Positions 1 through 8,078 of a stretch of 64,000 nucleotides of DNA are shown one piece after another; position 1 is the stretch's first letter, and every line of letters starts with the position of its first letter. Under the pieces are notes generated by a model. That model ran no database searches, was not told the DNA's origin, and saw only the letters and a list, made by a program, of their open reading frames with translations. The position numbers and the translations under genes are program-made. The stretch is from Companilactobacillus alimentarius DSM 20249. Its GTDB lineage: Bacteria > Bacillota > Bacilli > Lactobacillales > Lactobacillaceae. The stretch spans positions 62,001 through 126,000 of the forward strand of contig NZ_CP018867.1 of assembly GCF_002849895.1 (NCBI RefSeq). The letters are read 5' to 3'.

Positions 1-78
1 GCTGGCTTTGAAAAAGTTGGTCAATTATACATTGGCAGTCACTTATATGATCATATGCAATATGATTTAACGAAATAA
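1..78 (+). CDS. C-terminal end of a probable GNAT acetyltransferase (partial)
   Basis: An open frame runs in from the left edge and ends at TAA 76-78, giving 25 residues beginning AGFEKVGQ and ending MQYDLTK. A GF-x-x-VG stretch followed by a short tail with a D-x-M pattern is typical of the last strands of GNAT acetyltransferases, but too little is present to prove it. It is followed directly by a terminator. Confidence 0.4.
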   Translation, partial: AGFEKVGQLYIGSHLYDHMQYDLTK

Positions 79-109
79 AACCTTGAAGAGAAATCTTCAA
101 GGTTTTTTA
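79..109. terminator. Rho-independent terminator, probably bidirectional
   Basis: The 10-bp arms AACCTTGAAG (79-88) and CTTCAAGGTT (94-103) enclose a 5-nt loop and are followed by a run of T. The stop codon of the leftward gene next door lies in its edge, so it can serve both converging genes. Confidence 0.8.
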
Positions 110-658
110 TTCGCATCTGTTTTTAAAATTATTCAAATAAGGTATCTTAGATTTCAATAAGCTTCTATTCAGGTCAGTTGAGGAAGAAAAAGTCGGTAAT
201 TTAATATATTTGTTTAAAAAGATGGTCAGTAATGTGCCAATGGGTCCATCTTCCATATTAGTAAACTTCATCTCCAAACCTGGATGGCCTTGAGCCAATA
301 TTGTAGGTTGAACAGTGAGAATCTTTTTCCCGTTTTTTGTAACATGATAATCTGACATGACCAAATTTCCCATCACATGCCAATTAATTTTACTAAGATA
401 GACATATTTGAGATCTAACATAGGAATAGCATTGATGGTGGCTTTTTCCTCACCGTTTATTTCAATTGAATAAATTTTCAAGAAATTATTTTTTAACTTT
501 ATTTCACCAACTAATGTATTTAAACGATTATAAAGTTTAATTATGAAAGGATCATTTTTGTCACGTGAAGCAATAAAGACGGTTTCTTTATTCTGATTAA
601 CTACGACAAGAATATTACCAACTGTTAAATCGGCCTTTCGAATATAGAGGTTCATCAT
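107..658 (-). CDS. LURP-one-related / tubby-fold-like protein
   Basis: A 183-residue soluble protein with no signal peptide or membrane segment. It is built of short beta-type stretches (for example IRKADLTVGNILVVV, LKNNFLKIYSIEI, SDYHVTKNGKKILTV), the pattern of the LURP-one/scramblase-like barrel family found in many Firmicutes, whose function is mostly unknown. Its ATG (658) overlaps the stop of the upstream HAD phosphatase by 4 bp, so the two are probably translated together from one leftward mRNA. The family call is from pattern resemblance only. Confidence 0.5.
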   Translation of the reverse strand: MMNLYIRKADLTVGNILVVVNQNKETVFIASRDKNDPFIIKLYNRLNTLVGEIKLKNNFLKIYSIEINGEEKATINAIPMLDLKYVYLSKINWHVMGNLVMSDYHVTKNGKKILTVQPTILAQGHPGLEMKFTNMEDGPIGTLLTIFLNKYIKLPTFSSSTDLNRSLLKSKIPYLNNFKNRCE

Positions 659-1536
659 TTTTCCTGCTTTTGAACTTTTTCAATAACTTTCTCGACAATT
701 TGGGCTACACCATCGTTAACATTATTGTCTGTCTGAATTTCAGCCAAATCGGCAATAACAGGAATGGCATTTTTCATAGCAACGCCGATACCAGCATCTC
801 GTATCATAGACTCATCATTTAAATTATCGCCGATTGCCATAGTTTCAGTTTGATCAATATTCTTGTCCTTAGCGTATTGCAAGAGAGCAATTCCCTTTTG
901 AGCGTCAGTACTGTTGATTTCAATATTATTTGACGAAGAGGATGTTACCACAACGTCAGAAATATTTTTTTCAATATCTAGTCTTAACGGTTTTAGAACC
1001 TCATGTTCTTTATCGCTAAAGGCTAATATTTTCATGATTTGATACGATGGGTCATTGAAAATTTTGTCATAGTTTTCAATAAAAGTCATTGGTGTTAGTT
1101 TGATTCTTTCCATAGTATCTTCTAGTGCTTGTTCGTATGTCGTACTGGGATTTAACTTTACTAATAATTGAGCCAAGCTAGTGATACGCATATCTTTATT
1201 ATCCGAAAAGATTCCCTTGTTGGTAACTACTTCAAAGTAAATTTGATGTTTTCTGAGGTAATCAATAACTTTCTGTTTAGAACTTTTCGAGATAGGATTA
1301 CTGGAAATCAGATTTTCATTTTCATCATAAACTTCAGCGCCATTTAAAGTTATGTATCCTGGATGTACACGATTTTTTAAGAAAGGCTTAGCCTCATCAA
1401 GACTACGTCCTGTTGCAATTATAAATTCTATTCCTTCTTTTTGTGCATTTTTGATGGCTTGAATATTACGATCTGAAACAGCCATCTTGTCATTTAATAA
1501 CGTTCCATCCATATCGGATGCAATTAATTTAATCAT
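655..1536 (-). CDS. Cof-type HAD-superfamily phosphatase
   Basis: A 293-residue cytosolic HAD hydrolase of the Cof/YkrA type. HAD motif I is DMDGTLLND near the N-terminus (the nucleophile is the first Asp), motif II is IATGRS, and the C-terminal acidic motif is [10 protein letters not shown] large cap domain separates motifs II and III, as in the type IIB family. These enzymes dephosphorylate sugar phosphates, FMN or pyridoxal phosphate; the substrate cannot be read from sequence. The start at 1536 has a good ribosome site (GGAGGG). It is first in a two-gene leftward operon. Confidence 0.85.
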   Translation of the reverse strand: MIKLIASDMDGTLLNDKMAVSDRNIQAIKNAQKEGIEFIIATGRSLDEAKPFLKNRVHPGYITLNGAEVYDENENLISSNPISKSSKQKVIDYLRKHQIYFEVVTNKGIFSDNKDMRITSLAQLLVKLNPSTTYEQALEDTMERIKLTPMTFIENYDKIFNDPSYQIMKILAFSDKEHEVLKPLRLDIEKNISDVVVTSSSSNNIEINSTDAQKGIALLQYAKDKNIDQTETMAIGDNLNDESMIRDAGIGVAMKNAIPVIADLAEIQTDNNVNDGVAQIVEKVIEKVQKQEK

Positions 1537-1617
1537 AAAGTTCCCTCCGAGTGCATTATGCTATATTTGCATGTTACCATATTTTATAGAATTAATATCA
1601 AACAGGTAGGTGTAAAT

Positions 1618-2313
1618 TTGAAAACGCTAATAAAAAATGATTGGCAAGAAGTTCTTCAAGGTGAATTTGATAAACCATACTATGAAAAACTTCGTGAATT
1701 TCTTGTTGAAGAATATAATACTCAAACGATTTATCCAGAGATGCATCATATCTATCAAGCGTTTAAGTGGACTTCATTTTCTGACACTAAAGTCGTTATT
1801 TTAGGACAAGATCCTTATCATGAGCCTAATCAGGCAATCGGTTGCAGTTTTGCCGTTGCTCCCGGAATAACAATTCCACCATCATTACGAAATATTTATA
1901 AAGAACTGCAAGATGATTTGGGATGCACACCCGTAAATCATGGCTATTTAAAATCATGGGCAAAACAGGGAGTTTTATTGTTGAACTCTGTTTTAACCGT
2001 TAGAAGAGGACAAGCGTTCTCTCACAAGGGGAAAGGCTGGGAACAGTTAACTGATTATGCCATTCACGCTTTGTCAGAACGTGGAAAAGTTGTTTTCATC
2101 CTCTGGGGTAATGCTGCCAAGAGTAAGATACCTTTAATTGATGAATCGAAGAATACCATTATTTCTTCAACTCACCCAAGTCCGTTTGCTGCTCGCTATG
2201 GTTTCTTTGGTTCAAAACCATTTTCTAAAGCAAATGCAGCTCTTTTAAACTATAATGAAGAAGAAATCAACTGGCAGTTACCTGAGAATGCCGAAGATAC
2301 GGAGGAAGAATAA
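1618..2313 (+). CDS. ung: Uracil-DNA glycosylase (family 1)
   Basis: Removes uracil from DNA as the first step of base excision repair. The protein has the water-activating loop GQDPYH, the proline-rich/uracil-binding region and the minor-groove loop [11 protein letters not shown], so catalysis looks intact. The frame is open from an ATG at 1558, but that would add about 20 unrelated residues. A TTG at 1618, 6-8 bases after AGGTAGG, gives a 231-residue protein of normal family length and is preferred. Its stop overlaps the pta start by one base (TAATG), so translation is probably coupled. Confidence 0.93.
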   Translation: MKTLIKNDWQEVLQGEFDKPYYEKLREFLVEEYNTQTIYPEMHHIYQAFKWTSFSDTKVVILGQDPYHEPNQAIGCSFAVAPGITIPPSLRNIYKELQDDLGCTPVNHGYLKSWAKQGVLLLNSVLTVRRGQAFSHKGKGWEQLTDYAIHALSERGKVVFILWGNAAKSKIPLIDESKNTIISSTHPSPFAARYGFFGSKPFSKANAALLNYNEEEINWQLPENAEDTEEE

Positions 2314-3281
2314 TGGATCTATTTGAAAGCCTTAAAAGTAAAATTAACGGAAAAAATTTAACAATTGTTTTCCCGGAAGGTGAAGAACCTAGGATTTTGG
2401 GTGCCGCAACTCGACTAGTTAAAGAAAATGTTTTAAAACCAATTCTCGTTGGTGAACAAACTAAAATTGAACAAGTAGCAACAGAAAAATCGTTTGATAT
2501 TTCTAATATCGAAATTATTGACCCTAATAAATATGCTGATTTTGATACTTTAGTAGATAAATTTGTAGAACGTCGTAAAGGCAAAAATACTAAGGAACAA
2601 GCTCAAAAGATGCTATTAGACAATAACTATTTTGGAACAATGCTAGTTTATACTGGAAAAGCCGATGGGATGGTTTCTGGTGCAATCCATTCAACTGGCG
2701 ACACTGTTCGTCCAGCTTTACAAATCGTCAAGACAGCGCCAGGAAATTCTAGAATCAGTGGCTCTTTCATCATGCAAAAAGGTGATGAAAGATATATGTT
2801 TGCTGATTGTGCAATCAATATTAATCCTGACGCACAAGAGTTAGCTGAGATTGCTGTACAGACTGCTAAGAGTGCAAAATTATTTGATATTGATCCTAAA
2901 GTTGCTATGCTTAGTTTTTCAACTAAAGGTAGTGCTAAAAGTGATGAAGTTACTAAAGTTGCTGAGGCTACAAATATTGCACATGAGTTGGCACCTGATT
3001 TAGCTATTGATGGCGAATTACAATTTGATGCTGCTTTTGTACCAAGTGTCGGAGCACAAAAAGCACCGGGCTCAAAAGTAGCAGGACATGGTAACGTCTT
3101 CGTCTTCCCAGATCTTCAATCGGGGAATATTGGCTACAAAATTGCACAAAGATTTGGTGGCTTCGAAGCTATTGGTCCAGTCTTACAAGGCTTAGCAAAA
3201 CCTATCTCTGATTTATCCAGAGGATGCAATGAGGAAGATGTTTATAAGTCTGCCATTCTAACCGCTGCTTTAGCATTATAA
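2313..3281 (+). CDS. pta: Phosphate acetyltransferase
   Basis: Interconverts acetyl-CoA and acetyl phosphate; with acetate kinase (28187-29383) it forms the ATP-yielding acetate branch. The 322-residue length and the PTA_PTB fold match the short single-domain bacterial enzymes. Recognisable stretches are TIVFPEGEEPR at the N-terminus, SGAIHSTGDTVRPALQI in the middle and the C-terminal FVFPDLQSGNIGYKIAQR. It sits in the common lactobacillar order ung-pta-tsaE-GNAT, overlapping ung by one base. pta and ackA are about 25 kb apart here, so they are not co-transcribed. Confidence 0.95.
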   Translation: MDLFESLKSKINGKNLTIVFPEGEEPRILGAATRLVKENVLKPILVGEQTKIEQVATEKSFDISNIEIIDPNKYADFDTLVDKFVERRKGKNTKEQAQKMLLDNNYFGTMLVYTGKADGMVSGAIHSTGDTVRPALQIVKTAPGNSRISGSFIMQKGDERYMFADCAININPDAQELAEIAVQTAKSAKLFDIDPKVAMLSFSTKGSAKSDEVTKVAEATNIAHELAPDLAIDGELQFDAAFVPSVGAQKAPGSKVAGHGNVFVFPDLQSGNIGYKIAQRFGGFEAIGPVLQGLAKPISDLSRGCNEEDVYKSAILTAALAL

Positions 3282-3296
3282 AGTTTAGGAGAAATT

Positions 3297-3758
3297 ATGC
3301 TCGAATATCAAGTAACCACACATTCGTATGAAGAAACTGAAAAAATAGGCGCACAGATGGCCAATCTATTAAAAATCGGGGATGTAGTCGTCCTAAACGG
3401 TGACTTAGGTGCCGGTAAAACGGCTCTGACTAGAGGATTGGCACGTGGATTAGGAATCAAAAAGAATGTCAAAAGCCCAACTTTTACGTTGATTCGTGAG
3501 TATCAGGATGGGCGTATTCCGCTTTATCATATGGATGCTTATCGTTTAGAGAGTAGTCCTGATGAAGATTTGGGGTTTGACGAGTACTTTAATGGAAATG
3601 GTATTACGGTCGTTGAATGGCCTCAATTCATCAAAGATGAGATACCAGAAGAACACATTTCTATCAATATTTCACGTCTATCAGATACGGATCGCCAAAT
3701 TGTCTTTAAATTACATGGAAAAAAATATGCTGATCGAAAATTTGGAGAGTTGCAATGA
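3297..3758 (+). CDS. tsaE: tRNA threonylcarbamoyladenosine biosynthesis ATPase TsaE
   Basis: TsaE is the ATPase partner of the TsaB-TsaD complex that makes t6A37 on ANN-decoding tRNAs. The 153-residue length is standard. The Walker A motif is GDLGAGKTALTRG, followed by the family motif VKSPTFTLI and later HMDAYRL and VEWPQ. It begins 15 bases after pta with AGGAG, and its end overlaps the GNAT gene by 4 bases (ATGA), so it belongs to the same operon. Confidence 0.95.
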   Translation: MLEYQVTTHSYEETEKIGAQMANLLKIGDVVVLNGDLGAGKTALTRGLARGLGIKKNVKSPTFTLIREYQDGRIPLYHMDAYRLESSPDEDLGFDEYFNGNGITVVEWPQFIKDEIPEEHISINISRLSDTDRQIVFKLHGKKYADRKFGELQ

Positions 3759-4216
3759 GTGAGCAATTAGTTTTACGTGAAGCAGTTCCCAATGATGCAA
3801 ATAATTTGATTGATTTTTTAAAAAAGGTCAGTCAGCAGTCAGATTTTATTGTTTTTGATGACCTAACAAATTTGACCATAGAAAAAGAAAGACAGTCATT
3901 AAATGATATCTATCAATCACGCTTTGATGAATTGATGGTGGCTATATTTGATCAAAAAATTGTTGGTTATTGTCGAATTGAAAAAATTGACGAACAAAAG
4001 GCTGAATTGGGAGTTGTAGTTGATCAAGAGTTTTGGAACAATGGGATTGCTTCATACTTAATCGAAGATAACCTCGATTGGGCAAAGGATTCGCCATTGA
4101 AAAAAATAATTTTAGAAGTATATAAAAATAACCCAGCTGCAATCCATATTTATCAAAAATATGGATTTACAACTGAGTTAACAAAAGAAAAAACTTTATT
4201 AATGTCGAAAATGTAA
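3755..4216 (+). CDS. GNAT N-acetyltransferase, 3' end altered by IS insertion
   Basis: A 153-residue GNAT protein. The acetyl-CoA-binding strand region is ELGVVVDQEFWNNGIASYLIEDNL, and IYQKYGFTTE is the C-terminal GNAT signature. The substrate is unknown; neighbours tsaE and pta do not decide it. The present stop codon TAA (4214-4216) is the first three bases of the inserted IS. Joining across the IS through its AATG target duplication restores GTT TAG, so the original protein had just one extra residue (Val). The gene should therefore still be functional. Before insertion its stop would have overlapped that of the converging exonuclease gene. Confidence 0.85.
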   Translation: MSEQLVLREAVPNDANNLIDFLKKVSQQSDFIVFDDLTNLTIEKERQSLNDIYQSRFDELMVAIFDQKIVGYCRIEKIDEQKAELGVVVDQEFWNNGIASYLIEDNLDWAKDSPLKKIILEVYKNNPAAIHIYQKYGFTTELTKEKTLLMSKM

Positions 4217-4267
4217 AGTGCTTCATAATTGTTAGACAAGAAATCTAACAGTTATGGAGCGCTTTTT
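4217..4267 (+). terminator. Hairpin with U-tract at the IS left end
   Basis: AGTGCTTCATAA-T-TGTTAGA (from 4217) pairs with TCTAACA-G-TTATGGAGCGCT (to 4263), a long stem with little mismatch, followed by TTTTT just before the orfA ATG. It would stop transcription entering from the tsaE-GNAT operon. This protects the transposase from read-in and now serves as the operon's terminator. The same structure ends copy 2 at 17917-17967 on the minus strand. Confidence 0.7.
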
Positions 4268-4269
4268 AT

Positions 4270-4803
4270 ATGGTTAAATACAGTTCAAAATTAAAGGCAG
4301 AGGTTGTTGGTGAATACCTCCAAGGTAGAACCAGCATGCAAAGTCTCTCAGAGAAACATAATTTACCTAAACGGCAAGTCAGTTTCTGGATTCAAAAATA
4401 TCGCTTAAGCGGCGTAGACTCGCTTAAGCGAAAAAAAACTAAACGGAGCTTTTCAGCTGAATTTAAAATTGATGTGATAAACTACTATCAAACTCATGAT
4501 GAAACTTTAGCTGAAGTATCCGCCAGATTTGATGTTAACAAGTGTCAGATTAGTTCCTGGAGAACGGCATTCAATAAACATGGCATAGAAGCCTTGAAGT
4601 CTCATCCGAAAGGCAGAAAATCCAAAGTGAAAAATGATAAAAAGAAATTACGTCATTTAATAAACAAGAATGAATTAGATCAACTTCGCGAGGAACTCGC
4701 AAAGAAGAATCAAGAATTATATGACACAAAGTTGGAGAATGATATTTTAAAAAAATCAATGACCCTGTTCGGAACTTCAAAGGACGCAAAAAAACACAAA
4801 TAG
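4270..4803 (+). CDS. IS3-family transposase OrfA (helix-turn-helix subunit)
   Basis: 177 residues with two tandem helix-turn-helix units: about residues 5-50 (VVGEYLQGRTSMQSLSEKHN, then QVSFWIQKYR) and 60-110 (LAEVSARFDVNKCQISSWR). These are followed by a lysine-rich linker and a C-terminal coiled coil (residues 135-165) used for dimerisation. This is the IS150-type OrfA layout. Near the end, GCA AAA AAA CAC contains a run of seven A (4788-4794), the usual slippery site for -1 slippage into orfB. The stop is TAG 4801-4803. Confidence 0.92.
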   Translation: MVKYSSKLKAEVVGEYLQGRTSMQSLSEKHNLPKRQVSFWIQKYRLSGVDSLKRKKTKRSFSAEFKIDVINYYQTHDETLAEVSARFDVNKCQISSWRTAFNKHGIEALKSHPKGRKSKVKNDKKKLRHLINKNELDQLREELAKKNQELYDTKLENDILKKSMTLFGTSKDAKKHK

Positions 4804-5699
4804 TTGATCAGATCAGGGTAGAACAAGAGTCTCTTCCAAAAGCAGAACGGTATAAGATAGGCGATATTCTTAAGGCCATTGGACTTAAAAAGGCCACTTA
4901 CCATGATGAGCGTAAACGTATCAAAAATCATGTAGATAAGTACAAAGATATAAAAACTGAAATATTAAAAATTACTGAAAGTGGAAAATGTCGTGGACGC
5001 CTAACCTACGGTTATCGTCGCGTACAAGAAGGATTAATTAAACTAGATATTCACATAGCAGATGCCGTAGCTCGTCGCTTGATGAATGAGTTAAATGTTC
5101 AAGTAAATCTTTATAATCGTCATAAAAATGGAAAGTATTCCTCATATAAAGGAACTGTTGGAAAGGTCGCACACAACATTTTACATCAACAGTTTAATGA
5201 AACTGAGCCCTTTAAAGTCCTGCATACAGATGTCACACAAGTTCGTTTAAGGGATAACGAATGGGCTTATGTTTCCGCAATTACCGACGAGGCAAGCAAA
5301 GAAGTTCTAGCGTTCCAAGTAAGTAATAGTCCCAATAGTAAATTAATTATGGATACATTAAATGAATTAACGACAGTTATACCTAAAGGAAGCAACCCAG
5401 TGATACATTCAGATCAAGGCTGGCATTATCAACTAAATTATTATACTGATAGGCTTTCTGAAGATGGATTTATACAGAGCATGTCTCGCAAAGGAAATTG
5501 TCTCGACAATGCGCCAATCGAAAGTTTCTTTCATCTATTCAAAACAGAATGTCTCAATGGATTTCCACCTTGTAAAGATATGAAAGAATTTAGGAAACTT
5601 TCTAAGGAGTACGTCGATTGGTTTAACAATCGACGCATCTCAAGAAAAACAAAAGGCATGACTCCCCGCGAATACAGGGAACATGCCTTATCAGCTTAA
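4743..5699 (+). CDS. IS3-family transposase OrfB (DDE integrase), made by -1 frameshift from orfA
   Basis: The frame is open from 4743 to TAA 5697-5699 and overlaps orfA; there is no good start near its beginning, so it is expected as an OrfAB fusion after slippage at the A7 run (4788-4794). After the frameshift the product begins roughly QIVDQIRVEQE. The catalytic DDE triad is visible: D in VLHTDVTQVR, D in IHSDQGWHYQ and E in NAPIESFFHLFKTE, with the HTH_21-like region upstream. An internal ATG at 5079 would remove part of that region. The triad and length look intact, so the copy is probably active. Confidence 0.9.
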   Translation, partial: YFKKINDPVRNFKGRKKTQIVDQIRVEQESLPKAERYKIGDILKAIGLKKATYHDERKRIKNHVDKYKDIKTEILKITESGKCRGRLTYGYRRVQEGLIKLDIHIADAVARRLMNELNVQVNLYNRHKNGKYSSYKGTVGKVAHNILHQQFNETEPFKVLHTDVTQVRLRDNEWAYVSAITDEASKEVLAFQVSNSPNSKLIMDTLNELTTVIPKGSNPVIHSDQGWHYQLNYYTDRLSEDGFIQSMSRKGNCLDNAPIESFFHLFKTECLNGFPPCKDMKEFRKLSKEYVDWFNNRRISRKTKGMTPREYREHALSA

Positions 5700-5743
5700 C
5701 AATATTCAATTTTGTCTAACTTTTGTGTTGCACTTTAAATGGT

Positions 5744-6280
5744 TTAGCTAGTAAGCTTGACCATTTTTTTTATTTGTTCAGTACCAAATTGCTGTTCAGT
5801 TTTAACTAAGATCTCCGCACAAGCAACGCTATCAGCTAGGGCGTTATGATGATTGCGTAGGTCGATATTGAGGCGGTCAGAAACTGTATTCAATTTATGA
5901 TTGGGAAAGTCTGGGAAGAATTTGCGACTGGTTCTTAAAGTGTCAATGGTTAGGTACTTAGGCACCATGATACCGTAATCGCTTAAAGTCTTTTTGAGTA
6001 CACTATTATCAAAACTAGCGTTATGAGCGGCAACTAAGTGACTGCTGTCAAAAAGGGGCTTAATGTGACTCCAAACCTGATCAAAAGTAGGAGCGTCTGC
6101 CACATCGTCAGGATGGATATGGTGAATCTGAATATTTCTTGGACTGAAATATTGTTGGGGATTTATTAAAGTGTAGAAGTTGTCAACAATCTGATCGTTA
6201 CGTACTAAAACTAGGGCTAAGGAACAGGCACTAGAACGACTTCCGTTGGCAGTTTCAAAATCCATGGAAACAAAATTCAT
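5744..6280 (-). CDS. DnaQ-like DEDDh 3'-5' exonuclease
   Basis: A 178-residue single-domain exonuclease. ExoI motif is SMDFETAN (catalytic D and E), ExoII lies around VAAHNASFDNSVL, and ExoIII is HHNALADSVACAE (H and D of DEDDh). This is the epsilon-subunit/PolC-exonuclease type as a free-standing protein, likely in DNA repair or degradation. It starts 4 bases after the end of the exonuclease III gene, so both lie in one leftward nuclease operon. Its stop was originally overlapped by the converging GNAT gene, now pushed away by the IS. Confidence 0.88.
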   Translation of the reverse strand: MNFVSMDFETANGSRSSACSLALVLVRNDQIVDNFYTLINPQQYFSPRNIQIHHIHPDDVADAPTFDQVWSHIKPLFDSSHLVAAHNASFDNSVLKKTLSDYGIMVPKYLTIDTLRTSRKFFPDFPNHKLNTVSDRLNIDLRNHHNALADSVACAEILVKTEQQFGTEQIKKMVKLTS

Positions 6281-6283
6281 AAA

Positions 6284-7045
6284 TTACTCTCCTTGTATAT
6301 TTAAATCTAATTCAATTGGACAATGATCAGAACCGTAAACATCGGTTAAAATGTTGGAATTGCTAATAAGATTTTTGCCATTGTCAGAAACCACGAAGTA
6401 GTCGATTCTCCAACCGGCATTGTTCTTACGAGCGTTGAAACGATAGCTCCACCAGGAATATTTCACTTCATCGGGATGAAGGGTTCTGAAACTATCTATG
6501 AAACCACTATTTAATAGTTCTGTAAATTTATTTCGCTCTTCATCGGAGAAGCCGGGATTCTTGTGATTAGTTTTATCATTCTTTAAATCAATTTCTTCAT
6601 GAGCTACATTTAAATCTCCGCATAGAACAACTGGTTTATCAACTGATAATTTCTTCATATAATCTCTTAAAGCATCGTCATAACGCATCCGATATTCCAA
6701 ACGCTTCAACTTGGGCTGGGAATTTGGGGTATAACTATTGATTAAATAAAAGTCAGGAAATTCTAAGGTTAGAGTACGTCCTTCGTCATCAAATTCGTCA
6801 ATACCTAAACCATATTTGATGTTTAAAGGTTCTTTTTTAGTAAAAACTGCTGTTCCAGAATAACCTTTTTTCTTAGCATAGAAGAAATATTGATGATACC
6901 CCGGTAGGGATAAGTCGATTTGTCCTTCTTGTAATTTGGTTTCTTGAATACTAAAGATATCTGCATTTAAATTTTGAAAAATTTCTGAAAAATCTTTTCT
7001 GACAACGGCACGCAGACCGTTTACATTCCAAGATATAAGTTTCAT
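6284..7045 (-). CDS. Exodeoxyribonuclease III / AP endonuclease
   Basis: 253 residues of the Mg-dependent exonuclease-endonuclease-phosphatase fold. Conserved elements are SWNVNGLRA at the N-terminus, SIQETKLQ (metal Glu), INSYTPNS, the GDLNVAH loop, RIDYFVVS and the terminal YGSDHCPI with the catalytic Asp-His. It cuts at abasic sites in base excision repair, downstream of uracil removal by Ung (encoded 4 kb away). It is first gene of the leftward pair with the DnaQ-like exonuclease. The exact subfamily (ExoA of Bacillus type) is likely, not certain. Confidence 0.92.
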   Translation of the reverse strand: MKLISWNVNGLRAVVRKDFSEIFQNLNADIFSIQETKLQEGQIDLSLPGYHQYFFYAKKKGYSGTAVFTKKEPLNIKYGLGIDEFDDEGRTLTLEFPDFYLINSYTPNSQPKLKRLEYRMRYDDALRDYMKKLSVDKPVVLCGDLNVAHEEIDLKNDKTNHKNPGFSDEERNKFTELLNSGFIDSFRTLHPDEVKYSWWSYRFNARKNNAGWRIDYFVVSDNGKNLISNSNILTDVYGSDHCPIELDLNIQGE

Positions 7046-7157
7046 AAAATCACCTCGGCATAATTATAGCATTATTGTAATAGTTGTTAGTTCGTTATGT
7101 ACCTTAGTATGTGATAAAATTATAAGTAAGTCTATGCAACACAAAGGATGATGAATA

Positions 7158-8057
7158 TTGAATTTTCCAGTTGAAAAATTACCTAATATTGAATTTAAGA
7201 TAAATGAACCGCTCAGTAAATACACTTTTACTAAAACAGGTGGCAATGCGGATGTTTTAGCGTTTCCGAAAACTCGGGAAGAATTAGTTGAGATTGTTGA
7301 CACTGCTAGAGTAAATAAAGTAAAAATCACGATTATTGGTAACGCTAGTAATTTGATTATTAAAGATGGTGGAATTAGAGGTATTGTTATCATTTTACCT
7401 AATTTCCATAAGATTACAGTTACTGATACGGAGGTCACGGCGGAAGCTGGCGCTACGATTATCAATACAACCATCGCAGCCCAAAAAGCTGGTCTAACTG
7501 GCATTGAGTTTGCTGCGGGTATACCTGGTAGTGTAGGTGGAGCTGTTTTCATGAATGCTGGTGCCTATGGTGGTGAAATTAAGGATGTTTTTGAATCTGC
7601 TGAGGTACTCTTACCAGATGGTCATATAACGACTCTGACGCACGACGATATGAAATTCTCATACCGTCATAGTTTAGTTCAAGACGACGGAGGTATCGTT
7701 ATAAGCGCCACCTTTGCTTTGAAACGTGGCAATAAAGAAGTTATTCAAGAAGAAATGGACCGTTTGAATGCTTTAAGAAGATCAAAACAGCCATTAGAAT
7801 ATCCTTCTTGTGGCAGTGTCTTCAAACGACCTAAGGGTCATTTCACTGGTCCGCTGATTATCAAGGCTGGTTTGCAAGGCAAGATAGTTGGCGGAGCACA
7901 AGTTTCAATGAAACATGCTGGCTTTATCGTTAATATTAAGCATGCGACAGCAACTGACTATATGAATTTGATTCATTTGATCCAAAAGACTGTGAAAGAA
8001 AAATTTGATGTCGAACTGCACACAGAAGTTCGCATTATTGGTGAAGATAAAAAATAA
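7158..8057 (+). CDS. murB: UDP-N-acetylenolpyruvoylglucosamine reductase (MurB, type II)
   Basis: The second committed enzyme of peptidoglycan precursor synthesis; it reduces enolpyruvyl-UDP-GlcNAc to UDP-MurNAc with FAD/NADPH. The FAD-binding region includes [17 protein letters not shown] and [21 protein letters not shown]. The catalytic Ser is in [11 protein letters not shown], with the terminal Glu in LHTEVRIIG. The 299-residue length fits type II MurB. The start is TTG 7158 after AAAGGATG; the nearby ATG at 7151 is out of frame and ends quickly. Confidence 0.95.
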   Translation: MNFPVEKLPNIEFKINEPLSKYTFTKTGGNADVLAFPKTREELVEIVDTARVNKVKITIIGNASNLIIKDGGIRGIVIILPNFHKITVTDTEVTAEAGATIINTTIAAQKAGLTGIEFAAGIPGSVGGAVFMNAGAYGGEIKDVFESAEVLLPDGHITTLTHDDMKFSYRHSLVQDDGGIVISATFALKRGNKEVIQEEMDRLNALRRSKQPLEYPSCGSVFKRPKGHFTGPLIIKAGLQGKIVGGAQVSMKHAGFIVNIKHATATDYMNLIHLIQKTVKEKFDVELHTEVRIIGEDKK

Positions 8058-8078
8058 AGAGAATGGTAGGTGTTGTCT

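Larger units (their letters stand above)
4214..5737 (+). mobile_element. IS3-family (IS150-type) insertion sequence, copy 1
   Basis: A complete 1,524-bp element with TAAAGTGC at the left end and GCACTTTA at the right. The terminal inverted repeats match at about 21 of 27 positions. It is flanked by a 4-bp direct repeat AATG (4210-4213 and 5738-5741), the target duplication. It carries two overlapping frames joined by a probable programmed -1 frameshift. A second copy of the same length lies inverted at 16447-17970, with an identical translated product apart from one residue, so it was active recently. Confidence 0.95.
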
